DNA of 64,000 bases, taken from Paenisporosarcina sp. HGH0030. Its GTDB lineage: Bacteria; Bacillota; Bacilli; Bacillales_A; Planococcaceae. The stretch's first letter is position 1, and every line of letters starts with the position of its first letter. This document shows positions 55,519 through 63,900 of this stretch, piece by piece. Location of the stretch: positions 497,324 to 561,323 of the forward strand of contig NZ_KE150421.1 in NCBI RefSeq assembly GCF_000411295.1, in the 5' to 3' direction. The notes below the pieces were generated by a model. It saw only the letters and a list, made by a program, of their open reading frames with translations, was not told the origin of the DNA and made no database searches. The position numbers and the translations under genes are program-made.

Positions 55519-55881
55519 ATGGAAATAAAATGGATAGGTGTTAGCGTCCTCACCGGATTCTTTCTACTGGAGCTTGGTGCAATGGCTGCGTTCAGTTACT
55601 GGGGTTATCATATCAAGACAGGGGTAGCGGTCAAAATTATACTCGCGGTTGCCACGCCACTAGTCATAGCCACTCTATGGGGTATGTTTCTCTCCCCGAA
55701 GGCGTCGCTCCCCATCTTCTCCTTTCCCATACGAACTACGCTTAAGCTGGTTGTGTTCATTGTTGCTTCCGCAGCTTTGTACGCAAGTGGGCAAAGCGCG
55801 CTCGCGGTTACTTTTCTGACGGTGTCCCTTCTTATCGTGGCAGCAGTCTTTATCTTGAAGCTTCATAAAGTAGATATGTGA
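55519..55881 (+). CDS. YrdB/DUF2568 family membrane protein
   Basis: 120 aa, four membrane helices. LTGFFLLELGAMAAFSYWGY at the start and LWGMFLSPKASLPI in the first loop are the YrdB/DUF2568 pattern. TTAGGAGG precedes the ATG. Sequence is more GC-rich than its surroundings. Function unknown. Confidence 0.85.
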   Translation: MEIKWIGVSVLTGFFLLELGAMAAFSYWGYHIKTGVAVKIILAVATPLVIATLWGMFLSPKASLPIFSFPIRTTLKLVVFIVASAALYASGQSALAVTFLTVSLLIVAAVFILKLHKVDM

Positions 55882-56476
55882 AGTGGATTAGTCTAAAACC
55901 GAACTTCAATAATCGGGCGTGATTGTTGAGCAACACAGGTAGAAACTGATCAAGCTTTTTTATAAAAATCGTTCCCGTGAAATATTTAAAGAGCCTGTTT
56001 TGATCAATCTTTTTTTCAAAAACAGGCTCTTTTATATTGGGGAAATCAACTTAATAAGACGAATTTTTTGATTAAACTTTTTTATAAACCAACAGATTCC
56101 AAACCCCAAAGCTGCCAAGACTTATTCTTCACCTCTACTATATAAAAGTAGTGCAAACCAATGCCTTGGTTTGAATTATGGAGGCATTACAACTGATAGA
56201 AGAACAATTCTCGCGGCCGCCAGTTAATGATTATGGAATTGGCATCAAGATCAAGATAAGTGAATTACAATATTTTTTTAAAGTCCAGGCACTTTGCAGT
56301 TTTTTTTTAGATTCCTGTTTTTCCAATGCTTGTAAAAACCATTTCGTCGTTCCTGTTAAAATGGATACGATCCCTTGGAAATCGAACAAAAGTGATGCAT
56401 TAATTCTAAAATCATGCTATATTTAGTTTGAATTAAAGATATTTGAATTAAGGATATTGTCATTGAAGATAGTTAA
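55882..56476. other. Intergenic region
   Basis: Contains the terminator at 55990-56034 and repeated text CTTTTTTATAAA (about 55954 and 56077) also seen near 4230. An 82-codon frame at 56178 has an implausible composition and no ribosome site; not called. Confidence 0.5.
55990..56034. terminator. Terminator hairpin after yrdB
   Basis: GAGCCTGTTTTGA (55991-56003) with TCAAAAACAGGCTC (56016-56029), one bulge, T run. Core related to the hairpin at 4272-4319. Confidence 0.8.
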
Positions 56477-56796
56477 GTGGTGATACTATTGGTTTTAACT
56501 CAAAAAAAGTTGCTTCCTGTTTCTATTATTCTTCGTGCAGCCCAATCGATTCAGGAAGTGATCAGAAAAGATGCAGCAAGATTTGACTTGAATCCAACAG
56601 AGTTTGCTGTATTAGAATTACTCTATTATAAAGGCGATCAACCAATTCAATTGATTGGCAAAAAGGTTCTCATTTCAAGTAGTAGTATTACTTATGAGGT
56701 AGATAAGCTTGAACAGAAGAAGTTTGTTGTTCGTTGAGCATGTCCAAAATGATTGAACTACTTAATCAATTAAGTAATCAAGCAAAGAAACTATAA
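56477..56796 (+). pseudogene. MarR-family repressor with internal deletion (MhqR-like)
   Basis: The first 75 or so residues form the start of a MarR regulator: RAAQSIQEVIRKDAARFDLNPTEFAVLELLYYKGDQPIQLIGKKVLISSSSITYEVDKLE, i.e. the dimer helix and the DNA-reading helix-turn-helix. The frame then stops at 56737 (FVVR-stop). About 20 codons later the natural tail appears in frame: MIELLNQLSNQAKKL, ending at 56796. The wing and the last dimerisation helices are therefore missing. It lies next to an MhqR-like operator and a dioxygenase gene, so it was probably their repressor. Confidence 0.75.
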
Positions 56797-56811
56797 TTTT
56801 TTTATTAATTA

Positions 56812-56825
56812 TCTCGAATTCGAGA
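56812..56825. promoter_or_regulatory. MhqR-like operator
   Basis: TCTCGAATTCGAGA, a perfect 14-bp palindrome 34 bp before the dioxygenase start, matches the ATCT-CGAATTCG-AGAT operator I recall for B. subtilis MhqR. Confidence 0.75.
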
Positions 56826-56858
56826 ATTGTTAATTTGATATAAAAAGGAGGAACCATA

Positions 56859-57842
56859 ATGAATCAATTAAAAGGAATTCACCATGTAACAGCGATTACA
56901 AGTAGTGCAGAGAAAAACTATGAATTTTTCACATATGTATTAGGAATGCGTCTAGTAAAAAAAACAGTAAATCAAGATGATATTCAAACGTATCATTTAT
57001 TCTTTGCAGACGATAAAGGTTCTGCCGGTACAGATATGACGTTCTTTGATTTTCCAGGTATTCAAAAAGGAACACACGGAACGAACGAGATTTATAAAAC
57101 GGCTTTTCGTGTACCGACCGATGCGGCACTTGATTATTGGGTGAAACGTTTTGATAAGTACAAAGTAAAACATACAGGCATTAAAGCAGTATTTGATAAG
57201 AAAACAATTTCATTTGTTGACTTTGATGATCAACAATATATGTTAATTTCAGATGAATTCAATGAAGGTGTTTCATCAGGGACACCTTGGCAGAACGGTC
57301 CGGTACCACTTGAATTTGCAATTACAGGTTTAGGACCTATTCATGTTCGTATCGCTCAGTATGATTATTATAAAGAAGTATTGGAAAAAGTAATGCTAAT
57401 GAGTGAAATCGCAGAAGAGGGTTCTATGCATTTATTTGAAATGGGCGAAGGTGGAAATGGTGCACAAGTGATTGTGGAGCACAATACGATTTTTCCAGCA
57501 GGCCGACAAGGATTCGGTACAGTGCATCATGCAGCCTTCCGCGTGGAAGATACAAAGGTATTATATGAGTGGATCGAACGTTTGAAAGAATATGGTTTAG
57601 GTACGTCAGGGTATGTTGATCGATTCTTTTTTGAATCACTATATGCACGCGTAGCACCTGGAATCCTTTTTGAATGGGCAACAGATGGTCCTGGATTTAT
57701 GGGGGACGAGCCTTACGAAACAGTAGGGGAAATATTATCGTTACCACCATTTCTTGAAGGAAAAAGAGAACAAATTGAGGCATCAGTACGACCAATCAAC
57801 ACGGTTCGAAGCACACTTGAAATTGAAAAAGAGTATTTGTAA
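56859..57842 (+). CDS. Ring-cleaving dioxygenase, VOC family (MhqO-like)
   Basis: 327-aa enzyme of two paired glyoxalase-fold modules. Metal ligands: first His in GIHHVTAIT (N-terminus), second in GTVHHAAFRV (about residue 225), Glu in GILFEWATDGPG (about 275). Close relatives open hydroquinone/catechol rings and protect Bacillus against quinones and electrophiles. AAGGAGG precedes the ATG. Its operator is intact but the adjacent repressor is broken, which predicts constitutive expression unless another MarR protein binds. Probably cotranscribed with the FMN reductase. Confidence 0.9.
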   Translation: MNQLKGIHHVTAITSSAEKNYEFFTYVLGMRLVKKTVNQDDIQTYHLFFADDKGSAGTDMTFFDFPGIQKGTHGTNEIYKTAFRVPTDAALDYWVKRFDKYKVKHTGIKAVFDKKTISFVDFDDQQYMLISDEFNEGVSSGTPWQNGPVPLEFAITGLGPIHVRIAQYDYYKEVLEKVMLMSEIAEEGSMHLFEMGEGGNGAQVIVEHNTIFPAGRQGFGTVHHAAFRVEDTKVLYEWIERLKEYGLGTSGYVDRFFFESLYARVAPGILFEWATDGPGFMGDEPYETVGEILSLPPFLEGKREQIEASVRPINTVRSTLEIEKEYL

Positions 57843-57861
57843 GGAGGTGAAATAACAAAAA

Positions 57862-58458
57862 ATGGGCTTTTTAACTAAATTATTTGGAGCACAAAAAATG
57901 GAGGGAAAAACAATGACAAAATTAAATATAGGTATTATTTTAGGATCAACACGTGAGGGGCGCGTAAGTCCACAAGTAGGATCATGGGTAAAAGAATTAG
58001 CAGATAAACGTGGTGACGCAAATTACACAATTATTGATATCGCGGAATATAAACTACCACTTTTAGGTGAAGCGGGCGGCGATGCATCAGGTGCAGGGGC
58101 ATGGTCAGAAATCATTGCAAAACAAGACGGATTCATATTCATTGTACAAGAATACAATCACTCTATTACAGGCGCACTAAAAAATGCATTAGATTACCTA
58201 CGTGATGAGTGGAATAATAAAGCAGCTGGTATTGTATCATATGGTTCTGTAGGTGGGGCTCGTGCAACAGAACATTTACGCGGGATTTTAAGTGAATTAC
58301 TAGTAGCGCATGTTCGTGTACACCCAGCTCTATCACTATTTACAGACTTCGAAAACGGAACAGTATTCAAACCAGCTGAAGTTCAAGCGGCTTCAGTAAA
58401 CCAAATGTTAGATCAAGTTATCCCTTGGACAACTGCATTAAACACAATACGCAAGTAA
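57862..58458 (+). CDS. NADPH-dependent FMN reductase family protein
   Basis: 198-aa flavodoxin-fold oxidoreductase: phosphate-binding loop ILGSTREGRVSPQVG, PLLGEAGG, and EYNHSITGALKNALDYL, typical of chromate/azo/quinone reductases using NAD(P)H and FMN. ATG 57862 has AAGGAGGTGA upstream (11 nt). A second ATG at 57913, with GGAGGG 7 nt upstream, gives the family's usual length (181 aa) and may be the true start. It partners the dioxygenase in quinone detoxification by context. Confidence 0.88.
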   Translation: MGFLTKLFGAQKMEGKTMTKLNIGIILGSTREGRVSPQVGSWVKELADKRGDANYTIIDIAEYKLPLLGEAGGDASGAGAWSEIIAKQDGFIFIVQEYNHSITGALKNALDYLRDEWNNKAAGIVSYGSVGGARATEHLRGILSELLVAHVRVHPALSLFTDFENGTVFKPAEVQAASVNQMLDQVIPWTTALNTIRK

Positions 58459-58482
58459 TTTTCAAAGATGTAAATCATAACA

Positions 58483-58524
58483 AAAACCCAAAATGTACAT
58501 GTTATCATGTACATTTTGGGTTTT
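58483..58524. terminator. Strong bidirectional terminator
   Basis: A perfect 19-bp stem (58483-58501 with 58506-58524) with loop TTAT; A and T runs at the ends. Confidence 0.95.
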
Positions 58525-58818
58525 ATTGAAGTTGAATAAATTCTGAGCAAAATGATATCAAGCTGATTGAAGGTTTTGCTCAGAAATTATAGAGAAAATA
58601 TTATTTACCGATTTTATAAAGAATATGAGGAAAACATGATGGACAAAATAGCTGGATAGTTAATGGCATCTAGCGCTTGCTTATCTAATGCTGGTCGGCA
58701 ATTATATGCACTTAATGTAATAATTTTTCTACACCTTGTGCAAACTTACAAGTACTTTAATTTAACAATAGGCCATAGCAGTTAAGAATAACTGGTATCG
58801 TCTCCTTTTGATAAGCAT
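58525..58818. other. Intergenic region
   Basis: Nothing recognisable in this 294-bp stretch between the FMN reductase terminator and the convergent MFS gene. Confidence 0.5.
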
Positions 58819-60036
58819 TTAGTTCTCTATTTCTTTCACATCGATGAACTTAAATACAAGAAAAGTCAAAATAACACCTAGTGCACCTGCCGTCAAATAA
58901 CTAACATTGAGATAATTGTTCATGACCAGCGCCATGATTGGTGGTCCAGCTGCCACGCCAATGAAACGAGCAGAACTGTAGAAAGATGAGACGGTACCGC
59001 GTTCTTCTTTATCAATATTCTCCGTTATGAGTGCGTCAAGAACAGGTAGCATGGCACCTATGGCAATTCCGACAAGGCTGGTAATAGTGAGCAAGACCCA
59101 AAGTCGGTCGGCCCATATTCCAACCATACTCACGCTCACAGATAAAGCAATTAGACAGACTAGCATCATTTTTTTCATCTTGTATAGATTGCCTTTGATC
59201 TTGCGGCCCGTAATGAAAGAAGCGATACACAACATTAATAGAGGAATGGCCAGAACGTAGCCTTTCTTAATTCCTTTCAATTCGTATTCTTTCTCCAGAA
59301 TTTCCGATAGAAAGAAAAGTGTGCCGAATAAAATGAGCATAACAAAAATACCACTGAGAAAGACGGCTGATAGCCACTTTCCTTCCTCTTGGAATGTCTG
59401 CTTACTGTTGCTTAGGAACTCCTTGAATTTCTTTGGCTCCTCTTTTTCATGGGGTACTTTGATAAAGAAAAAAATAAGAACTATTGAAATAAGACTGAAA
59501 AAGGAAATGGAGAAGAATGGAAGGAACCATAAGAAAGAAGCGAAAGTAGCTCCTAATATTGGACTAATCACTTTTCCGAACGTATTCGAAGTTTCGATGA
59601 TGCCAAGACATGAACTAGTTTTTTCATCATCGTCTTTATACAAATCCCCAACGAGTGGGAGGATGATCGGGAAGGCACCAGAGGCACCGATTCCCTGCAA
59701 AATTCTCCCGATGATAATCCAGGCGAAGGGGTTATCCAGTTTCCAGGAGGCGAAACCGGCAATTAATCCACCAATTAGGGCTAAAATCAAACTAGGCAAT
59801 ATGACAATTTTACGGCCAAATCGATCGGATAGATAGCCTGCAATTGGGATGAGGAAAATGGCTGCTATTGAGTAACTTGTGATAATCATGCTCGACTGAA
59901 ACGAAGAAATACCCACCGTTTTTTCCAAAATGGGAAGAACGGGAATTAGCATTGAATTTCCTAATGTCATTACAAGTGGAATTGAAGCCATACTGACAAT
60001 GCACCATGTACTGACTTTTTTTTCACTGTTTTCCAT
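58819..60036 (-). CDS. MFS drug-efflux-type transporter (DHA1-like)
   Basis: 405 aa, 12 predicted helices. Motif A GYLSDRFGRKIVIL after helix 2; motif C-like GLGASGAFPIILPLVGD-type stretch (ILQGIGASGAFPII) in the antiporter half; second motif-A relic in the middle. Proton-driven multidrug antiporter by family. Substrates unknown. Minus strand, upstream of nothing else; the LysE gene lies 80 bp before it and may be in the same transcript. Confidence 0.88.
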   Translation of the reverse strand: MENSEKKVSTWCIVSMASIPLVMTLGNSMLIPVLPILEKTVGISSFQSSMIITSYSIAAIFLIPIAGYLSDRFGRKIVILPSLILALIGGLIAGFASWKLDNPFAWIIIGRILQGIGASGAFPIILPLVGDLYKDDDEKTSSCLGIIETSNTFGKVISPILGATFASFLWFLPFFSISFFSLISIVLIFFFIKVPHEKEEPKKFKEFLSNSKQTFQEEGKWLSAVFLSGIFVMLILFGTLFFLSEILEKEYELKGIKKGYVLAIPLLMLCIASFITGRKIKGNLYKMKKMMLVCLIALSVSVSMVGIWADRLWVLLTITSLVGIAIGAMLPVLDALITENIDKEERGTVSSFYSSARFIGVAAGPPIMALVMNNYLNVSYLTAGALGVILTFLVFKFIDVKEIEN

Positions 60037-60115
60037 ACATACACCTCAGAAAATTTCATATAGAGGAACGTATTTAGGGTCTCCAAGACGTACATTTTTA
60101 TGCGGGTGCGATTTG

Positions 60116-60739
60116 CTAGAAAAGTGAATGATAGGCTTGGACGCCGAAATAAACGCCGAAGCAAATCATGGAAAGGGAGGATATCATGGAAATGCCTGTC
60201 AGGATGTTATTCGAAAGCACTTTGCTGGCGCTACTGGACAATAAGGACATAGTTAAATCCACCATCATAATTCCCAATAATATGGCTCCACTGCAAATGA
60301 AGATTTCATATCCTGCCAATGGTTCAGAAGACCCTACAAGGAGGGAACCATAAATACCTAACCAAAAAAGGACCGTCAAAGGGTTTAGAAACGCCATGAA
60401 TAAGCCGGCTATGTATGTATGTCGAATTCGATTTGTCTTGGTCATTGTTTTTGCTTTAGTTTTGTGGAGCGCAAGCAGATTTTCAATCCCCGTATAAATG
60501 AGGACAAAGCATCCGAAAGACCAGAGCAGCGTTTGCATAAATGGTGAATCGATGAATTTAGCGATTCCGAAGTACACTAAAAGCATGTACAGGATATCGG
60601 AAGACAAGGCTCCAAGACTGAAAATCCATGCACGAAAAAAGCCTTTGTTGATGCCTGTATTTATCAGCGTAGCTTTTACTGGGCCGATAGGTGCTGCCAA
60701 TGAAATTCCAAGAAATACATACGTAAAGAATGAATGCAT
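60116..60739 (-). CDS. LysE/RhtB family exporter
   Basis: 207-aa amino-acid-exporter-like membrane protein with six helices. APIGPVKATLINTGINKGFFRAW near the N-terminus is the LysE signature, and AFLNPLTVLFWLGIYG is the second conserved stretch. The ATG at 60739 has TTGGAGGG upstream; an upstream frame to 60772 covers that ribosome site and is not used. Substrate unknown. Confidence 0.9.
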   Translation of the reverse strand: MHSFFTYVFLGISLAAPIGPVKATLINTGINKGFFRAWIFSLGALSSDILYMLLVYFGIAKFIDSPFMQTLLWSFGCFVLIYTGIENLLALHKTKAKTMTKTNRIRHTYIAGLFMAFLNPLTVLFWLGIYGSLLVGSSEPLAGYEIFICSGAILLGIMMVDLTMSLLSSSASKVLSNNILTGISMISSLSMICFGVYFGVQAYHSLF

Positions 60740-60772
60740 GGAAAACCCTCCAATAAGATCATGTCTTAGCAT

Positions 60773-61363
60773 CTTATTCAGAAGCCGTATTCTCTACAAC
60801 TAATATAAAATAGTACACATAAATAATAGAATATCCCGAAAACTAAAACCGACACCACCATACCGATGATAATTCATATAATTCTAGATAAGGGCAATCA
60901 CCATTTTGTATACCAATGTTTAATGATAAACAGGAACTTGTTGCTAAATCTAAAGCAGTCTTCTATCACCTTGAGTAATCTAATGAAAAATATCATTAAG
61001 CAATATAGAATTTATTGGAAATGAAAATATTTCCATCTATTTATTGAACTGGAAAAAAAGCAATGGTAAAATTAAATTTACTAAAAGTAATGGAGGTTTT
61101 CCTTTTGACAGCATCTATGAGACTTAGAATCCGAACTTTGAACCGTTAATTGCATATGGTCAAGGCTCTGCTTAAGTATGGAGTAAATGGGATTAGTCTG
61201 TCTCTTTAGGAAAACTTTATTTTTATGTTTATCAAAAAAAGAGAGGTTGAATCTACCCTCTTTTTTTGTTGTCTAAAAATAGTAATGTAACTACTCTTTT
61301 TCGATTCGAGTAAAAAGACCTTAACCATTTACTTTTCATTGTAGGAAATATACAGAAAAGGTC
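60773..61363. other. Intergenic region
   Basis: 590 bp. Contains a ribosome-site-like TGGAGG at 61091 followed by a short stop-interrupted frame (possible gene remnant) and a terminator at 61226-61267. Nothing else recognised. Confidence 0.45.
61226..61267. terminator. Terminator hairpin
   Basis: AAAAAAGAGAGGT and ACCCTCTTTTTTT with one bulge. Confidence 0.7.
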
Positions 61364-61372
61364 GTGAAGAAA

Positions 61373-62623
61373 ATGAATATGGAATATGAAAATTGGAAAA
61401 AGAATATTATTATCTTTTTAAGTAGCCAGACGATATCACTTTTTGGTTCCTCTCTGGTTCAATATGCGATTATGTGGCATATTACACTTACTACACAATC
61501 AGGAATGATGATGACACTGTTTATTTTATGTGGATTCATCCCTACTTTTATTTTATCGCCTTTTGCCGGAGTATGGGCAGATCGATACAATCGAAAGGTA
61601 CTCATCATCTTATCGGATGGATTAATTGCTGTTGCAACTCTCGTCATGGCAATTGTCTTCTTAATGGGATATGAGGCAGTTTGGCTACTTTTTGCTATGG
61701 CTGGTATTAGAGCTATAGGAGCAGGTATTCAAGGTCCAGCAGTAGGGGCTATTTTACCGCAAATTGTTCCAGAAGATAAACTGACGAAGGTAAGTGGAAT
61801 TAACGGAAGTATACAGGCTATTATTATGTTCGTGTCTCCTATGGTAAGTGCGGCAATGCTGACAATGGCCACATTAGAAAGTATTTTCTTTATAGATGTG
61901 GTAACTGCAGCTATAGCAATCGTAACTTTGCTTGTATTCTTAAAAATTCAGGTACATGCAAAGGCATCCGAGGTACAAACAACAAGCTATCTTACTGATT
62001 TTAAAGCAGGTTTAACATATATTAATAACCACGCTTTTTTGAAAACGTTCTTTTTGTATTTCGCGATGTTATTTGTTTTGATGGCGCCTGCAGCATTTTT
62101 AACTCCTTTACAAGTGACTCGGAGCTTTGGTGATGATGTATGGCGGTTAACTGCAATTGAAATAGCCTTTTCGATTGGAATGATGGCAGGCGGAGGTATT
62201 ATTGCTTCGTGGGGAGGCTTTTCAAATAAGGTGCATACGATGACACTTGCAAGTATTATTATGGGGGTTTGTACGATTGCATTAGGGATTATGCCAATGT
62301 TTTGGGCTTATCTACTCTTCATGGCGATATTCGGAGTGACAATGCCAGTCTTCAATACACCGACGACTGTACTGATTCAAGAGCGAGTCGAGGGTGATTA
62401 CTTAGGTAGAGTATTTGGTGTATTTGGGATGATTGCTACATCTATGATGCCGATAGGAATGCTCATTTTTGGACCTATGGCAGATGTTGTGAGAGTTGAA
62501 TGGATTCTATTGGGTACGGGAGTGCTTATGTTAATCCTTGGCGTGTTATTAGGAAGAAACAAAGTATTATTAAAAGCAGGTGAGCCTGTAGTTGTTCCAG
62601 AGTCATCTGATTTAACCTTATAA
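61373..62623 (+). CDS. MFS transporter (MefA/DHA3-like efflux pump)
   Basis: About 416 aa, 12 helices. FAGVWADRYNRKVLIILSDG is the DHA3 motif A, and AIGAGIQGPAVGAILPQIVPEDKL is typical of macrolide-efflux-like pumps. The start is uncertain: GTG 61364 is too close to AAAGG (61358-61361), ATG 61373 is 11 nt away and is preferred. Probably a drug-proton antiporter; substrate unknown. Monocistronic. Confidence 0.88.
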   Translation: MNMEYENWKKNIIIFLSSQTISLFGSSLVQYAIMWHITLTTQSGMMMTLFILCGFIPTFILSPFAGVWADRYNRKVLIILSDGLIAVATLVMAIVFLMGYEAVWLLFAMAGIRAIGAGIQGPAVGAILPQIVPEDKLTKVSGINGSIQAIIMFVSPMVSAAMLTMATLESIFFIDVVTAAIAIVTLLVFLKIQVHAKASEVQTTSYLTDFKAGLTYINNHAFLKTFFLYFAMLFVLMAPAAFLTPLQVTRSFGDDVWRLTAIEIAFSIGMMAGGGIIASWGGFSNKVHTMTLASIIMGVCTIALGIMPMFWAYLLFMAIFGVTMPVFNTPTTVLIQERVEGDYLGRVFGVFGMIATSMMPIGMLIFGPMADVVRVEWILLGTGVLMLILGVLLGRNKVLLKAGEPVVVPESSDLTL

Positions 62624-62789
62624 TAAATACATTTAGAACTTGATAGCCTGGCAGAAGATATTAAATATCAAAAGAAATATGAACAGTATTGAAAAATGCA
62701 TAAAAATAGTGAAAAGTAATTCAACCGAAGTGTATAATCTTTTCTTATTCAGGAACGACGAAAAATGGGATGATTGTATAATACTTAGG

Positions 62790-62869
62790 TTCAACTAATG
62801 GGTGCTTTACTTCAAAAAGGAGTAAAGCATTTTTTTCTTGTTCAACTACATATGGAGATTAGTTCAATA
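62790..62869 (+). repeat. Composite intergenic repeat with terminator
   Basis: Type A arm (TTCAACTAATGGGTGCTTTA), a hairpin TGCTTTACT/AGTAAAGCA with T7 (62802-62836), then a degenerate type B palindrome (GTTCAACTAC...ATTAGTTCAATA, 62840-62869). Confidence 0.75.
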
Positions 62870-62938
62870 TCACCTCCTCTGTAATTTTTCTAAAATGTAA
62901 ATTAATGTTAATATTGAGTATATCTTGGAGGTGTAAAC

Positions 62939-63412
62939 ATGTCTTTTAAAATTATTATCCATTTATCTGTAGCATCAATGGCTTTCATCTTTTCTGCTCT
63001 AGCTTCATGGTATGAGGGAAGTAAAATATTAGATGTCTCTTGGGAATGGAAACATACAGCTATCTTTTCTGAGATGTTAAATGGTCCTGTGAAGCAAGCA
63101 AGCGATATTTTAACAATTGACTATTTTGTATATGCAGCTAAATTTTTACCTACATTTCCTTTAATTATGTTATTCAGTAGTACGTACATTCTAGTCCTTT
63201 TAGGATATATTCTACTCAAACGTAACGATAAGTTGTTTTCGTATTTCCTAATATCTATTGGCGTAATATTCTTGGTATTAAGTGGTTTTGTATCAAATTC
63301 TCCAACTATTGGTTTGAAATGTTTTTTCATAAGTTTTTTATTACTAGGGATGATTTCAATTGTTATTGCGTTAAATAGATTTATTAACAATAAGACAAGT
63401 GAAATATATTAA
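62939..63412 (+). CDS. DUF4306 membrane protein (YjdJ-like)
   Basis: 157-aa membrane protein with four helices. The first helix is followed by FSALASWYEGSKILDVSWEWKHT and SEMLNG, the DUF4306/YjdJ pattern, with an outside loop before the second helix. TTGGAGGTG precedes the ATG. Flanked on both sides by the dispersed repeat. Function unknown. Confidence 0.8.
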   Translation: MSFKIIIHLSVASMAFIFSALASWYEGSKILDVSWEWKHTAIFSEMLNGPVKQASDILTIDYFVYAAKFLPTFPLIMLFSSTYILVLLGYILLKRNDKLFSYFLISIGVIFLVLSGFVSNSPTIGLKCFFISFLLLGMISIVIALNRFINNKTSEIY

Positions 63413-63426
63413 ATTGTATTACTTAT

Positions 63427-63512
63427 ACAACTAGCTGATGCTTTAGTTAAAGATCAAGGGGCAATGAAGAAACCCTTTTCCTTATTCAACAAACTCAGCA
63501 GGTTAGTTATAA
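63427..63512 (+). repeat. Composite intergenic repeat, degenerate
   Basis: A type A arm (ACAACTAGCTGATGCTTTAG), a hairpin AAGGG/CCCTT (63456-63478) and a degenerate type B arm (TTCAACAAACTCAGCAGGTTAG). Confidence 0.6.
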
Positions 63513-63560
63513 AAAGGGTTAGATTTTTGAGTCAAATATCGGGGATAAGAGGGGATTCAC

Positions 63561-63734
63561 CTGGAAGAACTTCCATATGTAATTTTAATTTCAATTGTAA
63601 CGTTTATTAGTTGGATTGATTATAGAAAGAAGGTTAAGAAAGCTGAAAGCGAAGATGAAATAAGAAAGGCATTAGTTCCCTTTCTTTTAGTAACGGTTCT
63701 ATTCGTTATATCTATTTCAGTATTTCTTACCTAA
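63561..63734 (+). CDS. Small two-helix membrane protein, possible CTG start
   Basis: 57-codon frame reading (M)EELPYVILISIVTFISWID, a charged middle (YRKKVKKAESEDEIRK) and a second helix (LVPFLLVTVLFVISISVFLT). AGAGGGG (63548-63554) lies 6 nt before CTG 63561, and no ATG, GTG or TTG lies in frame nearby. The helix-loop-helix pattern and positive loop argue for a real protein. If CTG is not used, it is a remnant that lost its start. Unknown function. Confidence 0.45.
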   Translation: MEELPYVILISIVTFISWIDYRKKVKKAESEDEIRKALVPFLLVTVLFVISISVFLT

Positions 63735-63841
63735 TTAAAAGGATGTCAACCTAATAGGAATAGCCTTACTAATTATCGTCGTTTTTTCTAGTGGTGCTGC
63801 TACACTTTGCATTCATTCATGCTACGTGATTGATTTCTGAT

Positions 63842-63869
63842 GCGTTCGATATTTTTCGAACGCTTTTTT
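63842..63869 (+). terminator. Terminator hairpin
   Basis: GCGTTCGA (63842-63849) and TCGAACGC (63856-63863) with T6. Confidence 0.8.
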
Positions 63870-63900
63870 CTTTGAAAAATTTAGGTTTCGTGATTTTGTG

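Noticed and set aside
56178-56426. 82-codon ORF after yrdB
   Set aside because: No ribosome site, odd composition rich in Cys/Phe/Ser, no recognisable domain; the GCGGCCGC site inside appears incidental.
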